DNA of 64,000 nucleotides from Pseudomonas cremoricolorata (GCF_000759535.1 NZ_CP009455.1:1860001-1924000), one strand, 5' to 3'. Counted from the first letter of the stretch, positions 17,424 through 28,933 are shown. Notes: generated by a model from the sequence alone, not told the origin. Program-made: numbers and translations.

Positions 17424-18737
17424 CTACCTGCGCAAGCTATCGAGCAGTTTGTGCGTGGGGTAGCCATCGGCCGGCCAGCCCAGCGCCTGCTGCGCGGTAC
17501 GAATCGCCTTGCGCGTGTTCGCGCCGATGATGCCATCGGCATTGCCAGCCTCGTGACCGCTGGCATTGAGCAGGTTCTGCAGTTCGACACGCTCGCTGCG
17601 GCTCAGGGGTTGGTCATCTTTCGGCCAACTGCCGCCGATGAAACCCCAGCCGGAGAAGCGATCGCCGAGTAGGCTGACCGCCAGCGCGTACGACGAAGAG
17701 TTGTTGTACTTGAGGATGGCGCGGAAGTTGTCCAGCACCAGGAAAGCCGGGCCGCGAGCGCCTGCCGGCAGCAGCAATGCGGCGGATAGTTCGTTGCTGC
17801 CAGCCGGCAACTGCGTGCCAGCAGGCAAGGTCACGCCCATTTGCAGCCATTGGCTGACGGGTTTGCGCTGCGCGCCGTCGGCCTGCCAGTAATCGAAGCC
17901 GGCCGGCACTTGTACCTCGAAGCCCCACGGCTGGCCACGCTTCCAGCCCGAGCTTTGAAGATAGTGGGCGGTGGAGGCGAGGGCATCGGGCGTGCTTTTC
18001 CAGATGTCGCGGCGGCCGTCGCCGTCGAAGTCCACCGCATGGGTGTTGTAGGTGGTGGGAATGAACTGGGTCTGGCCCATGGCGCCGGCCCACGAACCGA
18101 GCATGGCCTCGGGCTGGATGTCGCCGTTCTGCAGAATCTGCAAGGCGGCAATCAGTTGATCCTGGGCGAACTGCGGACGGCGACCCTCATAAGCCAGGGT
18201 CGCCAGCGAGCGAATAACCGATTTGCTGCCCTGGAATTGGCCGAAGTTGCTTTCCATGCCCCACACCGCGACCAGAATCTGCCGGTCGACCCCATAGCGC
18301 TGTTCCAGGCGCGCCAGCAGATCGGCGTTCTGCTCGAGCAGGCGCTTGCCGTTACGCACCCGCAGCGGCGACAGCGCGCCTTCGAGGTACTCCCACACCG
18401 GACGGCTGAACTCGGGTTGGCTGCGGTCGGCCTTGATCACGTCCATGTCCGGCGTGATACCGAGGAAAGCACGGTCGAACAGGCTGGCGGAGATGCCGGC
18501 TTGCAGCGCCTGCTGGCGGAAGCCTGCCTGCCATTGAGCGAACGTCTGAACGGGCTGGATATCGTTGCTGGTGTCAGCTTGAGCGTTCGGCACCGTGACC
18601 ACTGGCGCCGGTTGCGCCGGGGGGAGCGGTAGCGCATCGGCGGCGGTGGGTTTTTCCGCGCAGGCCACGAGCAGAATGAGACTGGAGGCCGCGATCAGCT
18701 GGCGCGATTGCCAGCGAGGGAAAAGACTGGGAGGCAT
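17424..18737 (-). CDS. Lytic murein transglycosylase with peptidoglycan-binding domain (lipoprotein)
   Basis: 437 aa. Signal with lipobox L-L-V-A-C (Cys26), so outer-membrane anchored. An SltB/MltB-type catalytic domain occupies about residues 65-360, with the catalytic Glu in V-W-G-M-E-S-N-F-G, then W-A-G-A-M-G-Q-T-Q-F-I-P-T-T and D-F-D-G-D-G-R-R-D-I-W. A C-terminal PG_binding_1 domain (about 375-435, A-D-G-I-I-G-A-N-T-R-K-A-I) follows. It is a second, distinct transglycosylase beside mltB at 10921, with a different domain plan. Confidence 0.93.
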   Translation of the reverse strand: MPPSLFPRWQSRQLIAASSLILLVACAEKPTAADALPLPPAQPAPVVTVPNAQADTSNDIQPVQTFAQWQAGFRQQALQAGISASLFDRAFLGITPDMDVIKADRSQPEFSRPVWEYLEGALSPLRVRNGKRLLEQNADLLARLEQRYGVDRQILVAVWGMESNFGQFQGSKSVIRSLATLAYEGRRPQFAQDQLIAALQILQNGDIQPEAMLGSWAGAMGQTQFIPTTYNTHAVDFDGDGRRDIWKSTPDALASTAHYLQSSGWKRGQPWGFEVQVPAGFDYWQADGAQRKPVSQWLQMGVTLPAGTQLPAGSNELSAALLLPAGARGPAFLVLDNFRAILKYNNSSSYALAVSLLGDRFSGWGFIGGSWPKDDQPLSRSERVELQNLLNASGHEAGNADGIIGANTRKAIRTAQQALGWPADGYPTHKLLDSLRR

Positions 18738-18798
18738 GCACAGGTCCAGGAATTACAGGGCAGGTGACGACCATATCATGCTTGTGCGGTTTGCGCCT

Positions 18799-18963
18799 TC
18801 ATGCCGCCAGAAAGGAAGAAGCCTCCCAATCTCTCGATTGGAAGGCTTCGCGACGGTAGCTACCTTTGCCCTTGCCAGAGCGTTCCTGGCGGCAACGGAA
18901 CAGTGGCTGGGCGATGATCGATTTGGCTTTGTTCGGGCCGGGTTTGCTGGCCTTTTTGCTCAT
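18799..18963 (-). CDS. arfA: Alternative ribosome-rescue factor A
   Basis: 54 aa. ArfA binds ribosomes stalled on stop-less mRNA and recruits release factor 2 when tmRNA rescue fails. The conserved core is present: A-Q-P-L-F-R near residue 18, then K-G-K-G-S-Y-R-R at 31-38. The ATG at 18963 has CAGGA upstream, 9 bases away. The 3' part of the frame is itself a strong hairpin with a U-rich flank (see the terminator entry). In E. coli such a hairpin makes arfA mRNA a tmRNA target. The last nine codons lie in or beyond it. I infer the same feedback here. Confidence 0.85.
   Translation of the reverse strand: MSKKASKPGPNKAKSIIAQPLFRCRQERSGKGKGSYRREAFQSRDWEASSFLAA
18811..18849 (-). terminator. Terminator-like hairpin inside the arfA reading frame
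   Basis: In arfA mRNA sense, bases 18849-18837 pair with 18830-18818 in 13 consecutive pairs, one of them G-U, with a 6-nt loop (18836-18831). Next comes TTCCTTTCT, and the arfA stop codon lies 13 nt further on. An intrinsic terminator or RNase III site placed before the stop would yield non-stop arfA mRNA, as documented for E. coli and Haemophilus arfA. Confidence 0.75.
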
Positions 18964-19052
18964 TGCAGTGTCCTGTGCAGGAGGGGAGACGACTGGCACT
19001 TTAGGCCGCAGCGTGGGTGCGGGCCAATTGAATGTGTCAATCGCCGCTGCGG

Positions 19053-20090
19053 TCACTGCGCGGGCAGTGCCAGGCGCTGTCCTGCCATCAGCAGGGTCAG
19101 GCGGCTCAGGCTCATCCACGGCGAACCTTCAGCCTGGCCCTTGATTTGCGCATCAATGCGCTGGGCATCCTGCAGCAGCTGCGCCCAGCGCTGGGCAGAG
19201 AGGCGCTGCAGCGCTTTGCTTACCAAAGGCCGGCGCTTGTCCCAGATCGGTGGCTTGGCCTGGCTGAAGGCCTTGTCCAGCGGCACGCCCTGGCTGAACT
19301 GCTGGGCCAGGCCTGCCAGTGAGCGCAGTTCGCGGGCCAGTGCCCAGAGAATCACCGGCGGTTCGACGCCCTCGCCGCGCAGCCCTTCGAGAATACGCAG
19401 GGCATGGCCGGCGTCACCGGCCAGAATCGCATCGACCAGGCCGAATACATCGAAGCGCGCGCTGTCGGCCACTGCCGCCTGCACCGTCTCGACGGTGATC
19501 TGGTTGCCTTCGGCAAGCAGCTTGAGCTTTTCGATTTCCTGCGCTGCGGCCAGCAGGTTGCCTTCCACTCGCGTAGCGATCAGATCGACCGCTTCGCGCT
19601 GCGCCGACAACCCGGCCTGGGCCAGGCGCTGATTAATCCACTGCGGTAACTGCCGAGCTTCCACTGGCCAGATCTGGATGAACTGGCACGCTTGACCTTC
19701 CACCAGCACCTTGCCCCACTTGCTGCGCTGGGCACTGGCATCGAGCCGCGGCAGGCTGATCAGCAGCACGGTGTCTTCGGCGGGTCTGCTGCAGTATTCG
19801 ATCAATGCAGCAGCGCCTTTGTCGCCGGGTTTGCCCGACGGCAGGCGCAGCTCCAGCAGGCGCCGCTGGGCGAACAGCGACAGGCTGGCACCGGCTTGCA
19901 GCAAGGTGCCCCAGTCGAAGTTGGCGTCGGCGCTGAACACCTGGCGCTCATCGAAACCTTGGGCGCGCGCGGCCACGCGGATGGCATCGGCGGCTTCCTG
20001 GCACAGCAGCGGGTCGTCGCCGCTGACCACGTAGACCGGCGCCAGGCTGCCTTGCAGGTGTTTGGTGAGCTGGGCGGGGGCAAGCTTCAT
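19053..20090 (-). CDS. holA: DNA polymerase III subunit delta
   Basis: 345 aa. Clamp-loader wrench subunit that opens the beta sliding clamp. The N-terminus M-K-L-A-P-A-Q-L-x-K-H-L and the motifs V-Y-V-V-S-G-D-D-P-L-L and F-S-A-D-x-N-F-D-W are those of HolA. The W-A-L-A-R-E-L-R segment is in the C-terminal collar domain. It follows lptE after 36 bp in the leuS-lptE-holA operon found widely in gammaproteobacteria. arfA starts 89 bp downstream. Confidence 0.95.
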   Translation of the reverse strand: MKLAPAQLTKHLQGSLAPVYVVSGDDPLLCQEAADAIRVAARAQGFDERQVFSADANFDWGTLLQAGASLSLFAQRRLLELRLPSGKPGDKGAAALIEYCSRPAEDTVLLISLPRLDASAQRSKWGKVLVEGQACQFIQIWPVEARQLPQWINQRLAQAGLSAQREAVDLIATRVEGNLLAAAQEIEKLKLLAEGNQITVETVQAAVADSARFDVFGLVDAILAGDAGHALRILEGLRGEGVEPPVILWALARELRSLAGLAQQFSQGVPLDKAFSQAKPPIWDKRRPLVSKALQRLSAQRWAQLLQDAQRIDAQIKGQAEGSPWMSLSRLTLLMAGQRLALPAQ

Positions 20091-20126
20091 GACATAGGGC
20101 GGGGCACCGCAGTGCCCCGCTCGGCC

Positions 20127-20732
20127 TCAATTGGCCGGAACTTCCATCGGCGATTGCTGGGGCGTGGCGTCCTGCGCACGGCGGGCCGCTTCCATCTGCT
20201 CGGCCTCGGCCTTGGCGCGCAGGTCGGCCTTGCGCTGCAGCTCGTCGAGCTGCGCTGGCGTCAGTTGCTGCAGGCGCAGCATCAGGCCCTGGACGACATT
20301 GTTGCGCATTTCTTTGCGCACGCGCTGGGCTTCGAGGTCGGAGCCAGTGATGTTGTTGCCGTCATGCACGTACATCTTGTGCACTTCCAGCGTGTCGGAC
20401 AGCAGCTCGGCGTTGTTCAGGCCCTGCACGACATAGCTGACCACGGTGGTCAGTTCGTACTCGGCCGAGCGGGTGCCGCCGGTGTAGGTGGCTGCGCGCT
20501 GGGTGTCCTGCTCGTTGGTCAGCACCAAGTGGTACGGCGCGCCGCTGTACACCTTGACGCCGTTGTTTTCCAGCGCGGTGCGCAGTTGCTTGACCGTATC
20601 GCCATAGGCGTTGCGCGCGCTGAGATCGAGTTCGCGGATGTTCAGGTCATTGGCACCGGTGCCGCGCAGCTGGAAGCCGCAGGCGCTGAGCATGACGGCC
20701 AGGCCCATCACCAGCAGATTGCGTTTGATCAT
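20127..20732 (-). CDS. lptE: LPS-assembly lipoprotein LptE
   Basis: 201 aa outer-membrane lipoprotein that plugs LptD for LPS delivery to the cell surface. Lipobox L-S-A-C with Cys18, followed by G-F-Q-L-R-G-T-G, the LptE signature. The C-terminal 30 residues are Glu/Arg/Ala-rich and probably helical or disordered. The start MIKRNLLVMG at 20732 has AAGGGAG upstream; an in-frame ATG 13 codons earlier lacks this. It lies between leuS and holA. Confidence 0.95.
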   Translation of the reverse strand: MIKRNLLVMGLAVMLSACGFQLRGTGANDLNIRELDLSARNAYGDTVKQLRTALENNGVKVYSGAPYHLVLTNEQDTQRAATYTGGTRSAEYELTTVVSYVVQGLNNAELLSDTLEVHKMYVHDGNNITGSDLEAQRVRKEMRNNVVQGLMLRLQQLTPAQLDELQRKADLRAKAEAEQMEAARRAQDATPQQSPMEVPAN

Positions 20733-20793
20733 GTTGTAGCTCCCTTGTGGGCCGATTCCGCCTGCTCGCACCCTTGGCGAGCAGGCGTTGCCA

Positions 20794-23577
<2,784 letters not shown>

Positions 23578-23627
23578 CTAAGCTCATGGCTGGGGGGAGA
23601 TATCGTTATCTTCAATGAGGTGTACGG

Positions 23628-23942
23628 ATGGGAGATTCGCCGCTGACCACAACCGAACCGGAGGTCTATGAACGCCTGATCGATCGTCTTGGCCTGGCCT
23701 TGGAAACCGCCAGGACTGCCGTCCGATTGCGCGACGAGACACCCACTGAGCTGGAACTGCGAGGCCTGAGCCCCGCCGAGTTCGAGCTGATCAGGACCTG
23801 GCTGGAAACCCAGGCGCTTGGCCGCTTGGCCCAGGCTGGCCGCGATAACCGCGCGCCTGTCGCCACTGCCAGAGTCATCTGGCTCAAGGACCGCAAGCGT
23901 CCGGCGCGCGCACCTGCCACGCGCACGCAGACCTTCAGGTGA
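23628..23942 (+). CDS. Small uncharacterised protein
   Basis: 104 aa with no domain I recognise. The first 70 residues are amphipathic helix-rich (YERLIDRLGLALETARTAV, SPAEFELIRTWLETQALGRL) and acidic. The last 25 are strongly basic (WLKDRKRPARAPATRTQ). The ATG at 23628 has GAGG 7 bases upstream, which supports translation. It stands alone between divergent leuS and the YdcF-type gene. The helical-then-basic plan might suit nucleic-acid or ribosome contact, but that is speculation. Confidence 0.6.
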   Translation: MGDSPLTTTEPEVYERLIDRLGLALETARTAVRLRDETPTELELRGLSPAEFELIRTWLETQALGRLAQAGRDNRAPVATARVIWLKDRKRPARAPATRTQTFR

Positions 23943-23947
23943 ACCGC

Positions 23948-23965
23948 GCCCGCCGTCCGGCGGGC
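23948..23965 (+). other. Short palindromic hairpin after the small protein gene
   Basis: GCCCGCCG (23948-23955) and CGGCGGGC (23958-23965) form a very GC-rich inverted repeat 6 bp after the stop. No T-tract follows, so it is a weak terminator candidate at best. Confidence 0.35.
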
Positions 23966-24066
23966 CGCGCTTGATACACAACCCTGTTCAATCTGATCGG
24001 CTCCCGTGCTCTTGAGGTGGGGCGCCGATCCTCCTAGGCTGCAGGCCTTCGACAAAGGTGTGCGCC

Positions 24067-24828
24067 ATGCCGATCAGGTTCTTCATCAAACAATGGTTGC
24101 TGCCGCCCGGGCTGCTGCTGATTCTCCTGGTGCTCGGCTGGTGGCTGCGCCGCCGCCGACCGCGGCTGGCGGCACTGTGCTTTTTCAGCGGCGCCGGCGG
24201 GCTGCTGCTGATGAGCCTGCCGTTGGTGATGGAGCAGGCGGCGCGCGTGCTGGAAAGTGAGCCGCCCCTGGCCCTGGAGCAGTGGGCGCAGTTGGCAGAG
24301 CGTGCGGATGTGATCGTCGTGCTCGGCGCCGGTCGCGAGCGCGGCGACCCGGCCTGGGGCGGTGCCGACCAGCCAAGTCTGTTGGCCCTGCAGCGCATGG
24401 GTTTCGCTGCGGCACTGGCCAGGGCCAGCGGCCTGCCCGTACTGACCAGCGGCGGCCTGCACTACGGCACGCCGCCCAGCGAGGCGCAGTTGATGGCTGA
24501 GGGTATGCAGCGCGACTTTGCCGTGCCGGTGACCTGGCAGGAAGGGGCCAGCCGCACCACATGGGAAAACGCCCTCTACAGCGCAGCCCTTTTGCAGCCC
24601 CTGGGCAAACGGCGCGTGGTGCTGGTGACCCAGGCCTGGCACATGCAGCGGGCGCGCTGGAGCTTCGAGCGCGCCGGTTTCAGCGTGGTGCCGGCACCGG
24701 TCGGTTTCCTTGGCCGCGACAACGCGCGTCCTTTCGCCGGGTTGCTGCCGGAAAGCCGCGCGCTGTGGCAGAACGGTCAACTGCTCAATGAAGCGGTCGG
24801 CCTGCTGGGGTATCGGCTGTTCTATTGA
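24067..24828 (+). CDS. YdcF/ElyC family envelope protein (DUF218)
   Basis: 253 aa. Two N-terminal membrane helices (WLLPPGLLLILLVLGWWL, LAALCFFSGAGGLLLMSLP) precede a DUF218 domain. Its motifs are V-I-V-V-L-G-A-G, P-V-L-T-S-G-G-L, E-G-A-S-R-T-T-W-E-N-A and L-V-T-Q-A-W-H-M-x-R-A. E. coli ElyC of this family affects undecaprenyl carrier availability and envelope integrity. The exact reaction is unsettled. It ends 7 bp inside the convergent lnt gene. Confidence 0.9.
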   Translation: MPIRFFIKQWLLPPGLLLILLVLGWWLRRRRPRLAALCFFSGAGGLLLMSLPLVMEQAARVLESEPPLALEQWAQLAERADVIVVLGAGRERGDPAWGGADQPSLLALQRMGFAAALARASGLPVLTSGGLHYGTPPSEAQLMAEGMQRDFAVPVTWQEGASRTTWENALYSAALLQPLGKRRVVLVTQAWHMQRARWSFERAGFSVVPAPVGFLGRDNARPFAGLLPESRALWQNGQLLNEAVGLLGYRLFY

Positions 24829-26360
24829 TGCGTTGCCGCAGGGTGCGGCGTGCGCGCCCTGCGTCTGCTTAGCGCCGCCCAGCCCAGCAATACCGCGCAC
24901 AGGCTCGCCAGTGGCCAGGAGCGCCATTGCAGGTAGGGCGTCAGTTGCTGCATCGGCACCACCTCACCGTACAGCACCGCCTGCTCGAACTGTGGCACCT
25001 GGGCGGTGATGCGGCCAAACGGGTCGATCAGTGCGGTGACCCCGTTGTTGGTGGCGCGGATCATCCAGCGCCCGGCTTCCAAGGCACGCATCTGCGCCAT
25101 TTGCAGGTGTTGCAGCGGTCCGATCGAGGTGCCGAACCAGGTGTCGTTGCTGATGGTCAGCAGCAGGTCGCTGCGTGCGGCAAGGCCGGCGGCGAACTCG
25201 GGATACACCACCTCGTAGCAGATGTAGGGGGCGATCTGGTAACCCTTGGCCTGCAGCAGCGTCTGGTCGGACGGGCCACGGGCGAAGTCGGACATCGGCA
25301 GGTTGAAGAACTCGATAGCGCCGCGCAGCATGTCCTGCAGCGGCACGTACTCACCGAACGGCACCAGTTTCTGCTTGAGGTAGGTGCCGTCACCTTCGCC
25401 GGTCACGGTCACGCCGTTGTAGTAACGGCGCTGGCCGTGCACGGTTTCGCGCACCGGCACCCCGGTGATCAGCGCCGTGTCACGACCTGCGGCGAAGCTG
25501 CCCATCATGTCCAGATAACCCTGCGCTTGATCCTTGAGGATCGGCACCGCGGTTTCCGGCCACACCAGCAGATCGACCGGCTTTGCCGTCAGGCTCAGGT
25601 CGCGGTACAGCGCCAGTTGCGCGTTGATGTGTGCAGGGTCCCATTTCAGGTCTTGCTCGACGTTACCCTGAATGGCCGCTATGCGCAGCGCCTCACCCGA
25701 CGGTTGCGTCCAGGCGTGATGCTTCAGCACCTCGCCCAGCAACCAGGGTGCGACCAGCAGCGCCAGCCCTGCCGCCAGCGTCGGCAGGCGCGCGCGCAGA
25801 CGATGCAGGTTGCACAGCAGTGCGGCGCTCAAGGCCAGCACGAAGGAGATCAACCACACCCCGCCCAGCGGCGCGAGCCCGGCCAGCGGCCCGGCCAGTT
25901 GACTGTAGCCGGCATACAGCCAGGGAAAACCGGTGAGGAACCAGCCACGAAACGCTTCTTGCAGCAGCCACAGGGCCGCGAAGCTCAAAGCGTCGGCCAG
26001 CGGCGAATCGCTGCGCCGCAGCCAGCGTGCCCACAGCCAGGCGGGCAGGGCGAAGAACCAGGCGATGGCAGCGAAGAAGGCCAGCAACAGCAGCACCGCC
26101 AGCAGCGGCGAGGCGCCGCCGTAGGTGGTCATGCTGACGTAGATCCAGCTGGTGCCGGCACCGTACAGGCCGAAGCCGAAGCACCAGCCGCGGGCCATGG
26201 CCTGACGCGGGGTCAGGTCGCGAAGGCCCAGGTAGAACACGGCGATCGACAGCAGCGCCAGTGGCCACAGGTCGAAGGGCGAGAGGGCCAGCAGCGTCGA
26301 AGCGCCAGCCGCCACGGCCAGCAGGTTACCGGGCCAGCCGGGGCGGGTGATCCAGCGCAT
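24822..26360 (-). CDS. lnt: Apolipoprotein N-acyltransferase
   Basis: 512 aa inner-membrane enzyme that adds the third acyl chain to lipoproteins. Several N-terminal membrane helices precede a nitrilase-like domain. The catalytic triad is Glu269 (V-W-P-E-T-A-V-P), Lys331 (L-K-Q-K-L-V-P-F-G-E-Y) and Cys381 (P-Y-I-C-Y-E-V-V-Y-P). The start MRWITRPGW at 26360 has AAGGA upstream. It is the last gene of phoH-ybeY-corC-lnt. It serves the window's many lipoproteins (RlpA, LptE, MORN protein, transglycosylase). Confidence 0.97.
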   Translation of the reverse strand: MRWITRPGWPGNLLAVAAGASTLLALSPFDLWPLALLSIAVFYLGLRDLTPRQAMARGWCFGFGLYGAGTSWIYVSMTTYGGASPLLAVLLLLAFFAAIAWFFALPAWLWARWLRRSDSPLADALSFAALWLLQEAFRGWFLTGFPWLYAGYSQLAGPLAGLAPLGGVWLISFVLALSAALLCNLHRLRARLPTLAAGLALLVAPWLLGEVLKHHAWTQPSGEALRIAAIQGNVEQDLKWDPAHINAQLALYRDLSLTAKPVDLLVWPETAVPILKDQAQGYLDMMGSFAAGRDTALITGVPVRETVHGQRRYYNGVTVTGEGDGTYLKQKLVPFGEYVPLQDMLRGAIEFFNLPMSDFARGPSDQTLLQAKGYQIAPYICYEVVYPEFAAGLAARSDLLLTISNDTWFGTSIGPLQHLQMAQMRALEAGRWMIRATNNGVTALIDPFGRITAQVPQFEQAVLYGEVVPMQQLTPYLQWRSWPLASLCAVLLGWAALSRRRARTPHPAATHQ

Positions 26361-26368
26361 GGGAGTCC

Positions 26369-27208
26369 TTAACGGTTGATCGGGGTCAGGCGCAGCAGGT
26401 GGATGCGTCGGCTGTCGGCATTGAGAATGCGGAAGCGCCACAGGCCGATTTCCGTCGTCTCGTTGCGCTTGGGCAGGTGACCGAACGCGGTCATGACCAG
26501 CCCGCCGACGGTGTTGAAGTCCTCGGTGGAGAACTCGCCGTCGAAGAACTCGTTGAAGTGCTCGATCGGGGTCAGTGCCTTGACCAGGAAGTCGCCGTTG
26601 GGCAGCGGCTTGATGTAGCTGTCTTCCTCGACGTCGTGCTCGTCTTCGATATCGCCGACGATCTGCTCCAGCACGTCTTCGATGGTCACCAGTCCGGCGA
26701 CGCCGCCGTACTCATCGACCACGATGGCCATGTGGTTATGGTTGGCGCGGAACTCGCGCAGCAGCACGTTGAGGCGCTTGGATTCGGGCACGAAGGTGGC
26801 CGACCGCAGCAACTGCTTGATGTCGAAGCTGTCGCCATTCTCGCGCAGGATGAGCGGCAGCAGGTCTTTGGCCAGGAGGATTCCGAGCACATCGTCGTGG
26901 CTTTCGCCGATCACCGGGTAACGCGAGTGCGCGGCATCGATCACCGCTGGGAGGAACTCGCGAGGCGTCTGCCCGGCCTTGATGCTGATCATCTGCGAGC
27001 GCGGCACCATGATGTCGCGCACCTGCAGGTCGGCGACCTGAATGGCGCCTTCGACGATGGCCAGCGCTTCGCTGTCGAGCAGCTTGTTCTGATGGGCTTC
27101 ACGCAGCAGCTCGAGGAGCTCCTGGCGGTTTTTCGGCTCATGGGCAAAAGCCTGGGTCAGTTTACCCAGCCAGGACTTTTGCCCGTTGCTCGATCGGTCT
27201 TCGCTCAT
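26369..27208 (-). CDS. corC: CorC/YbeX CBS-domain protein (HlyC/CorC family)
   Basis: 279 aa cytosolic form without the DUF21 membrane part. Two CBS domains cover about residues 68-190 (V-R-D-I-M-V-P-R-S-Q-M and V-D-E-Y-G-G-V-A-G-L-V-T-I-E-D-V-L-E). The C-terminal CorC_HlyC domain (about 205-278) includes T-V-G-G-L-V-M-T-A-F-G-H-L-P. YbeX has been linked to Mg2+ efflux and more recently to ribosome metabolism. It sits 8 bp before lnt and just after ybeY. Confidence 0.94.
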   Translation of the reverse strand: MSEDRSSNGQKSWLGKLTQAFAHEPKNRQELLELLREAHQNKLLDSEALAIVEGAIQVADLQVRDIMVPRSQMISIKAGQTPREFLPAVIDAAHSRYPVIGESHDDVLGILLAKDLLPLILRENGDSFDIKQLLRSATFVPESKRLNVLLREFRANHNHMAIVVDEYGGVAGLVTIEDVLEQIVGDIEDEHDVEEDSYIKPLPNGDFLVKALTPIEHFNEFFDGEFSTEDFNTVGGLVMTAFGHLPKRNETTEIGLWRFRILNADSRRIHLLRLTPINR

Positions 27209-27213
27209 GGCGG

Positions 27214-27702
27214 TTACTCGTGGTCCTTGCAGTCAGCGGTTGGAGAATGTTCGTCGTCGGCGTACGGGTCGGGATGACCCAGTTCCGCCAGCAGTGTGCG
27301 TTCCAGGGCTTCCATCTCTTCGGCTTCGTCATCGTCGATGTGATCGTAGCCGAGCAAGTGCAGGCAGCCGTGAATGACCAGGTGCGCCCAGTGGGCATCC
27401 AGCGCCTTGCCTTGTTCGTGTGCCTCGCGCTCGACCACCGGAATGCAGATCACCAGGTCGCCCAGCAGGGGGATGTCGAGTAGTTCATCCGGCACGTCGG
27501 CGGGGAAGGACAGCACGTTGGTCGCGTAATCCTTGTGCCGCCAGGTGTGGTTCAACTCGCGGCCTTCGGCTTCGTCGACCAGGCGGATAGTCAACTCGGA
27601 ATCTGCGCTGCGTTGGCGCAGGGCCAGTTCACACCAGTGGCGGAACGCGGCGTCATCGGGCGCGGCTGCCGCCGAAGCCCGTTGCAGGTCGAGTTCAAGC
27701 AT
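27214..27702 (-). CDS. ybeY: Endoribonuclease / rRNA maturation factor YbeY
   Basis: 162 aa zinc-dependent RNase involved in 16S rRNA 3'-end maturation and 70S quality control. The metal site is H111-G-C-L-H115-L-L-G-Y-D-H121. The substrate motif [17 protein letters not shown] is at about 51-67. The start [10 protein letters not shown] at 27702 lies 8 bp inside the end of phoH, so the two genes are coupled. Confidence 0.96.
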   Translation of the reverse strand: MLELDLQRASAAAAPDDAAFRHWCELALRQRSADSELTIRLVDEAEGRELNHTWRHKDYATNVLSFPADVPDELLDIPLLGDLVICIPVVEREAHEQGKALDAHWAHLVIHGCLHLLGYDHIDDDEAEEMEALERTLLAELGHPDPYADDEHSPTADCKDHE

Positions 27703-28693
27703 CTTTGCGCGTGGCCTCTGCACCGCTCTGCTGACCATCGAAGCGCTCGTAGGCCTCGACGATGCGCTGCACCAGCGGGTGGCGCACCACGTCCTTGGGC
27801 TGGAAGTGGGTGAAGCTGATGCCCGGCACGTCCTTGAGCACCTCGATGACGTGGGTCAGGCCCGACTTGGTGCCGCGCGGCAGGTCGACCTGAGTGATGT
27901 CGCCGGTAATCACCGCGGTGGAGCCGAAACCGATCCGCGTGAGGAACATCTTCATCTGTTCCAGCGTGGTGTTCTGGCTCTCATCGAGGATGATGAAGCT
28001 GTTGTTCAGGGTGCGGCCGCGCATATAGGCGAGCGGGGCGATTTCGATCACCTGGCGTTCGATCAGCTTGGCCACGTGTTCGAAGCCGAGCATTTCATAC
28101 AGCGCGTCGTACAGCGGGCGCAGGTAGGGGTCGATTTTCTGAGCCAGATCACCAGGCAGGAAGCCGAGCTTCTCGCCGGCCTCGACTGCCGGGCGCACCA
28201 GCAGAATGCGCCGTACCTGTTCGCGCTCCAGCGCGTCCACCGCGCAGGCGACGGCCAGGTAGGTCTTGCCGGTGCCCGCAGGACCGACGCCGAAGTTGAT
28301 GTCGTTGGCGAGGATTTCCTTCACGTAACGCTGCTGGTTGACACCGCGCGGGCGAATCGGGCCCTTGCGCGTGCGCAGCGAGACGCTGACCTCGTTGACG
28401 GCCGGGTTGTCGATGTTTTCCACCGAGGACTCCTGCAAGTAGAGGTGCACCATCTCTGGCGACAGGTCGGTCGCCTTGGTCTCACGGTAGAGACGGCGCA
28501 GCAGCTGCTCGGCTGCGGAGGTGGATTTGGCGTCGCCGATGAGTTCGAACTGATTGCCGCGGTTGCGGATTTCGATGGCCAGGCGTTGTTCGATCAGGCG
28601 CAGGTGCTCGTCGAACTGGCCGCACAAGTTGGCGAAGCGATGGGCCTCGAAGGGCTCGAGGAGGAAACGATGGGGTTGTATGGGTGCGTTCAA
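27695..28693 (-). CDS. ybeZ: PhoH-like ATPase (YbeZ)
   Basis: 332 aa. Nucleotide-binding PhoH domain with Walker A G-P-A-G-T-G-K-T at 137-144 and Walker [10 protein letters not shown] near 232-240, plus an N-terminal KH-like region. YbeZ associates with YbeY in E. coli and is thought to help rRNA processing. The gene overlaps ybeY and heads the ybeZ-ybeY-corC-lnt operon. In E. coli miaB lies just upstream; here the upstream neighbour is a divergent DUF1820 gene. Confidence 0.95.
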   Translation of the reverse strand: MNAPIQPHRFLLEPFEAHRFANLCGQFDEHLRLIEQRLAIEIRNRGNQFELIGDAKSTSAAEQLLRRLYRETKATDLSPEMVHLYLQESSVENIDNPAVNEVSVSLRTRKGPIRPRGVNQQRYVKEILANDINFGVGPAGTGKTYLAVACAVDALEREQVRRILLVRPAVEAGEKLGFLPGDLAQKIDPYLRPLYDALYEMLGFEHVAKLIERQVIEIAPLAYMRGRTLNNSFIILDESQNTTLEQMKMFLTRIGFGSTAVITGDITQVDLPRGTKSGLTHVIEVLKDVPGISFTHFQPKDVVRHPLVQRIVEAYERFDGQQSGAEATRKDA

Positions 28694-28750
28694 GGTGGTT
28701 TTTGGCCGCTCGACGGCAATGAATGTGAGCTGAAGAATAACCCTTGAGTG

Positions 28751-28779
28751 ACAGGGACGAAAGCACTGAAACGATCAAG
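28751..28779 (-). promoter_or_regulatory. Possible heat-shock (sigma-32) promoter for phoH operon
   Basis: On the minus strand CTTGATC (28779-28773) is followed after 16 bases by CCCTGTCA (28756-28749). These resemble the sigma-32 elements CTTGAAA and CCCCATNT. The spacing fits, and the E. coli ybeZYX-lnt operon is sigma-32-controlled. The match is partial. It overlaps the inverted repeat ACCCTTGA/TCAAGGGT (28740-28747 and 28775-28782). Confidence 0.3.
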
Positions 28780-28869
28780 GGTCAGCGAAAGACGGTGGCG
28801 GACCTGCAGGCAGCAGGGAGCATTGTCGATGCCATGCATGACAGTCACGCTGTCACTGCTCGGCGGTGC

Positions 28870-28896
28870 TTGCAGGGGCCGGTGCTCTGCTATGAT
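28870..28896 (+). promoter_or_regulatory. Possible sigma-70 promoter for the DUF1820 gene
   Basis: TATGAT at 28891-28896 is a good -10 located 38 bp before the ATG. TTGCAG at 28870-28875 is a weaker -35 with only 15 bp between. No other element was evident. Confidence 0.4.
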
Positions 28897-28933
28897 GCCC
28901 GGCCTTTTTTCCAGCACGTACCGTCCAGCGAAC

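Noticed and set aside
27533..28747. About 400-codon plus-strand frame opposite phoH and ybeY
   Set aside because: Antisense shadow of two well-defined genes.
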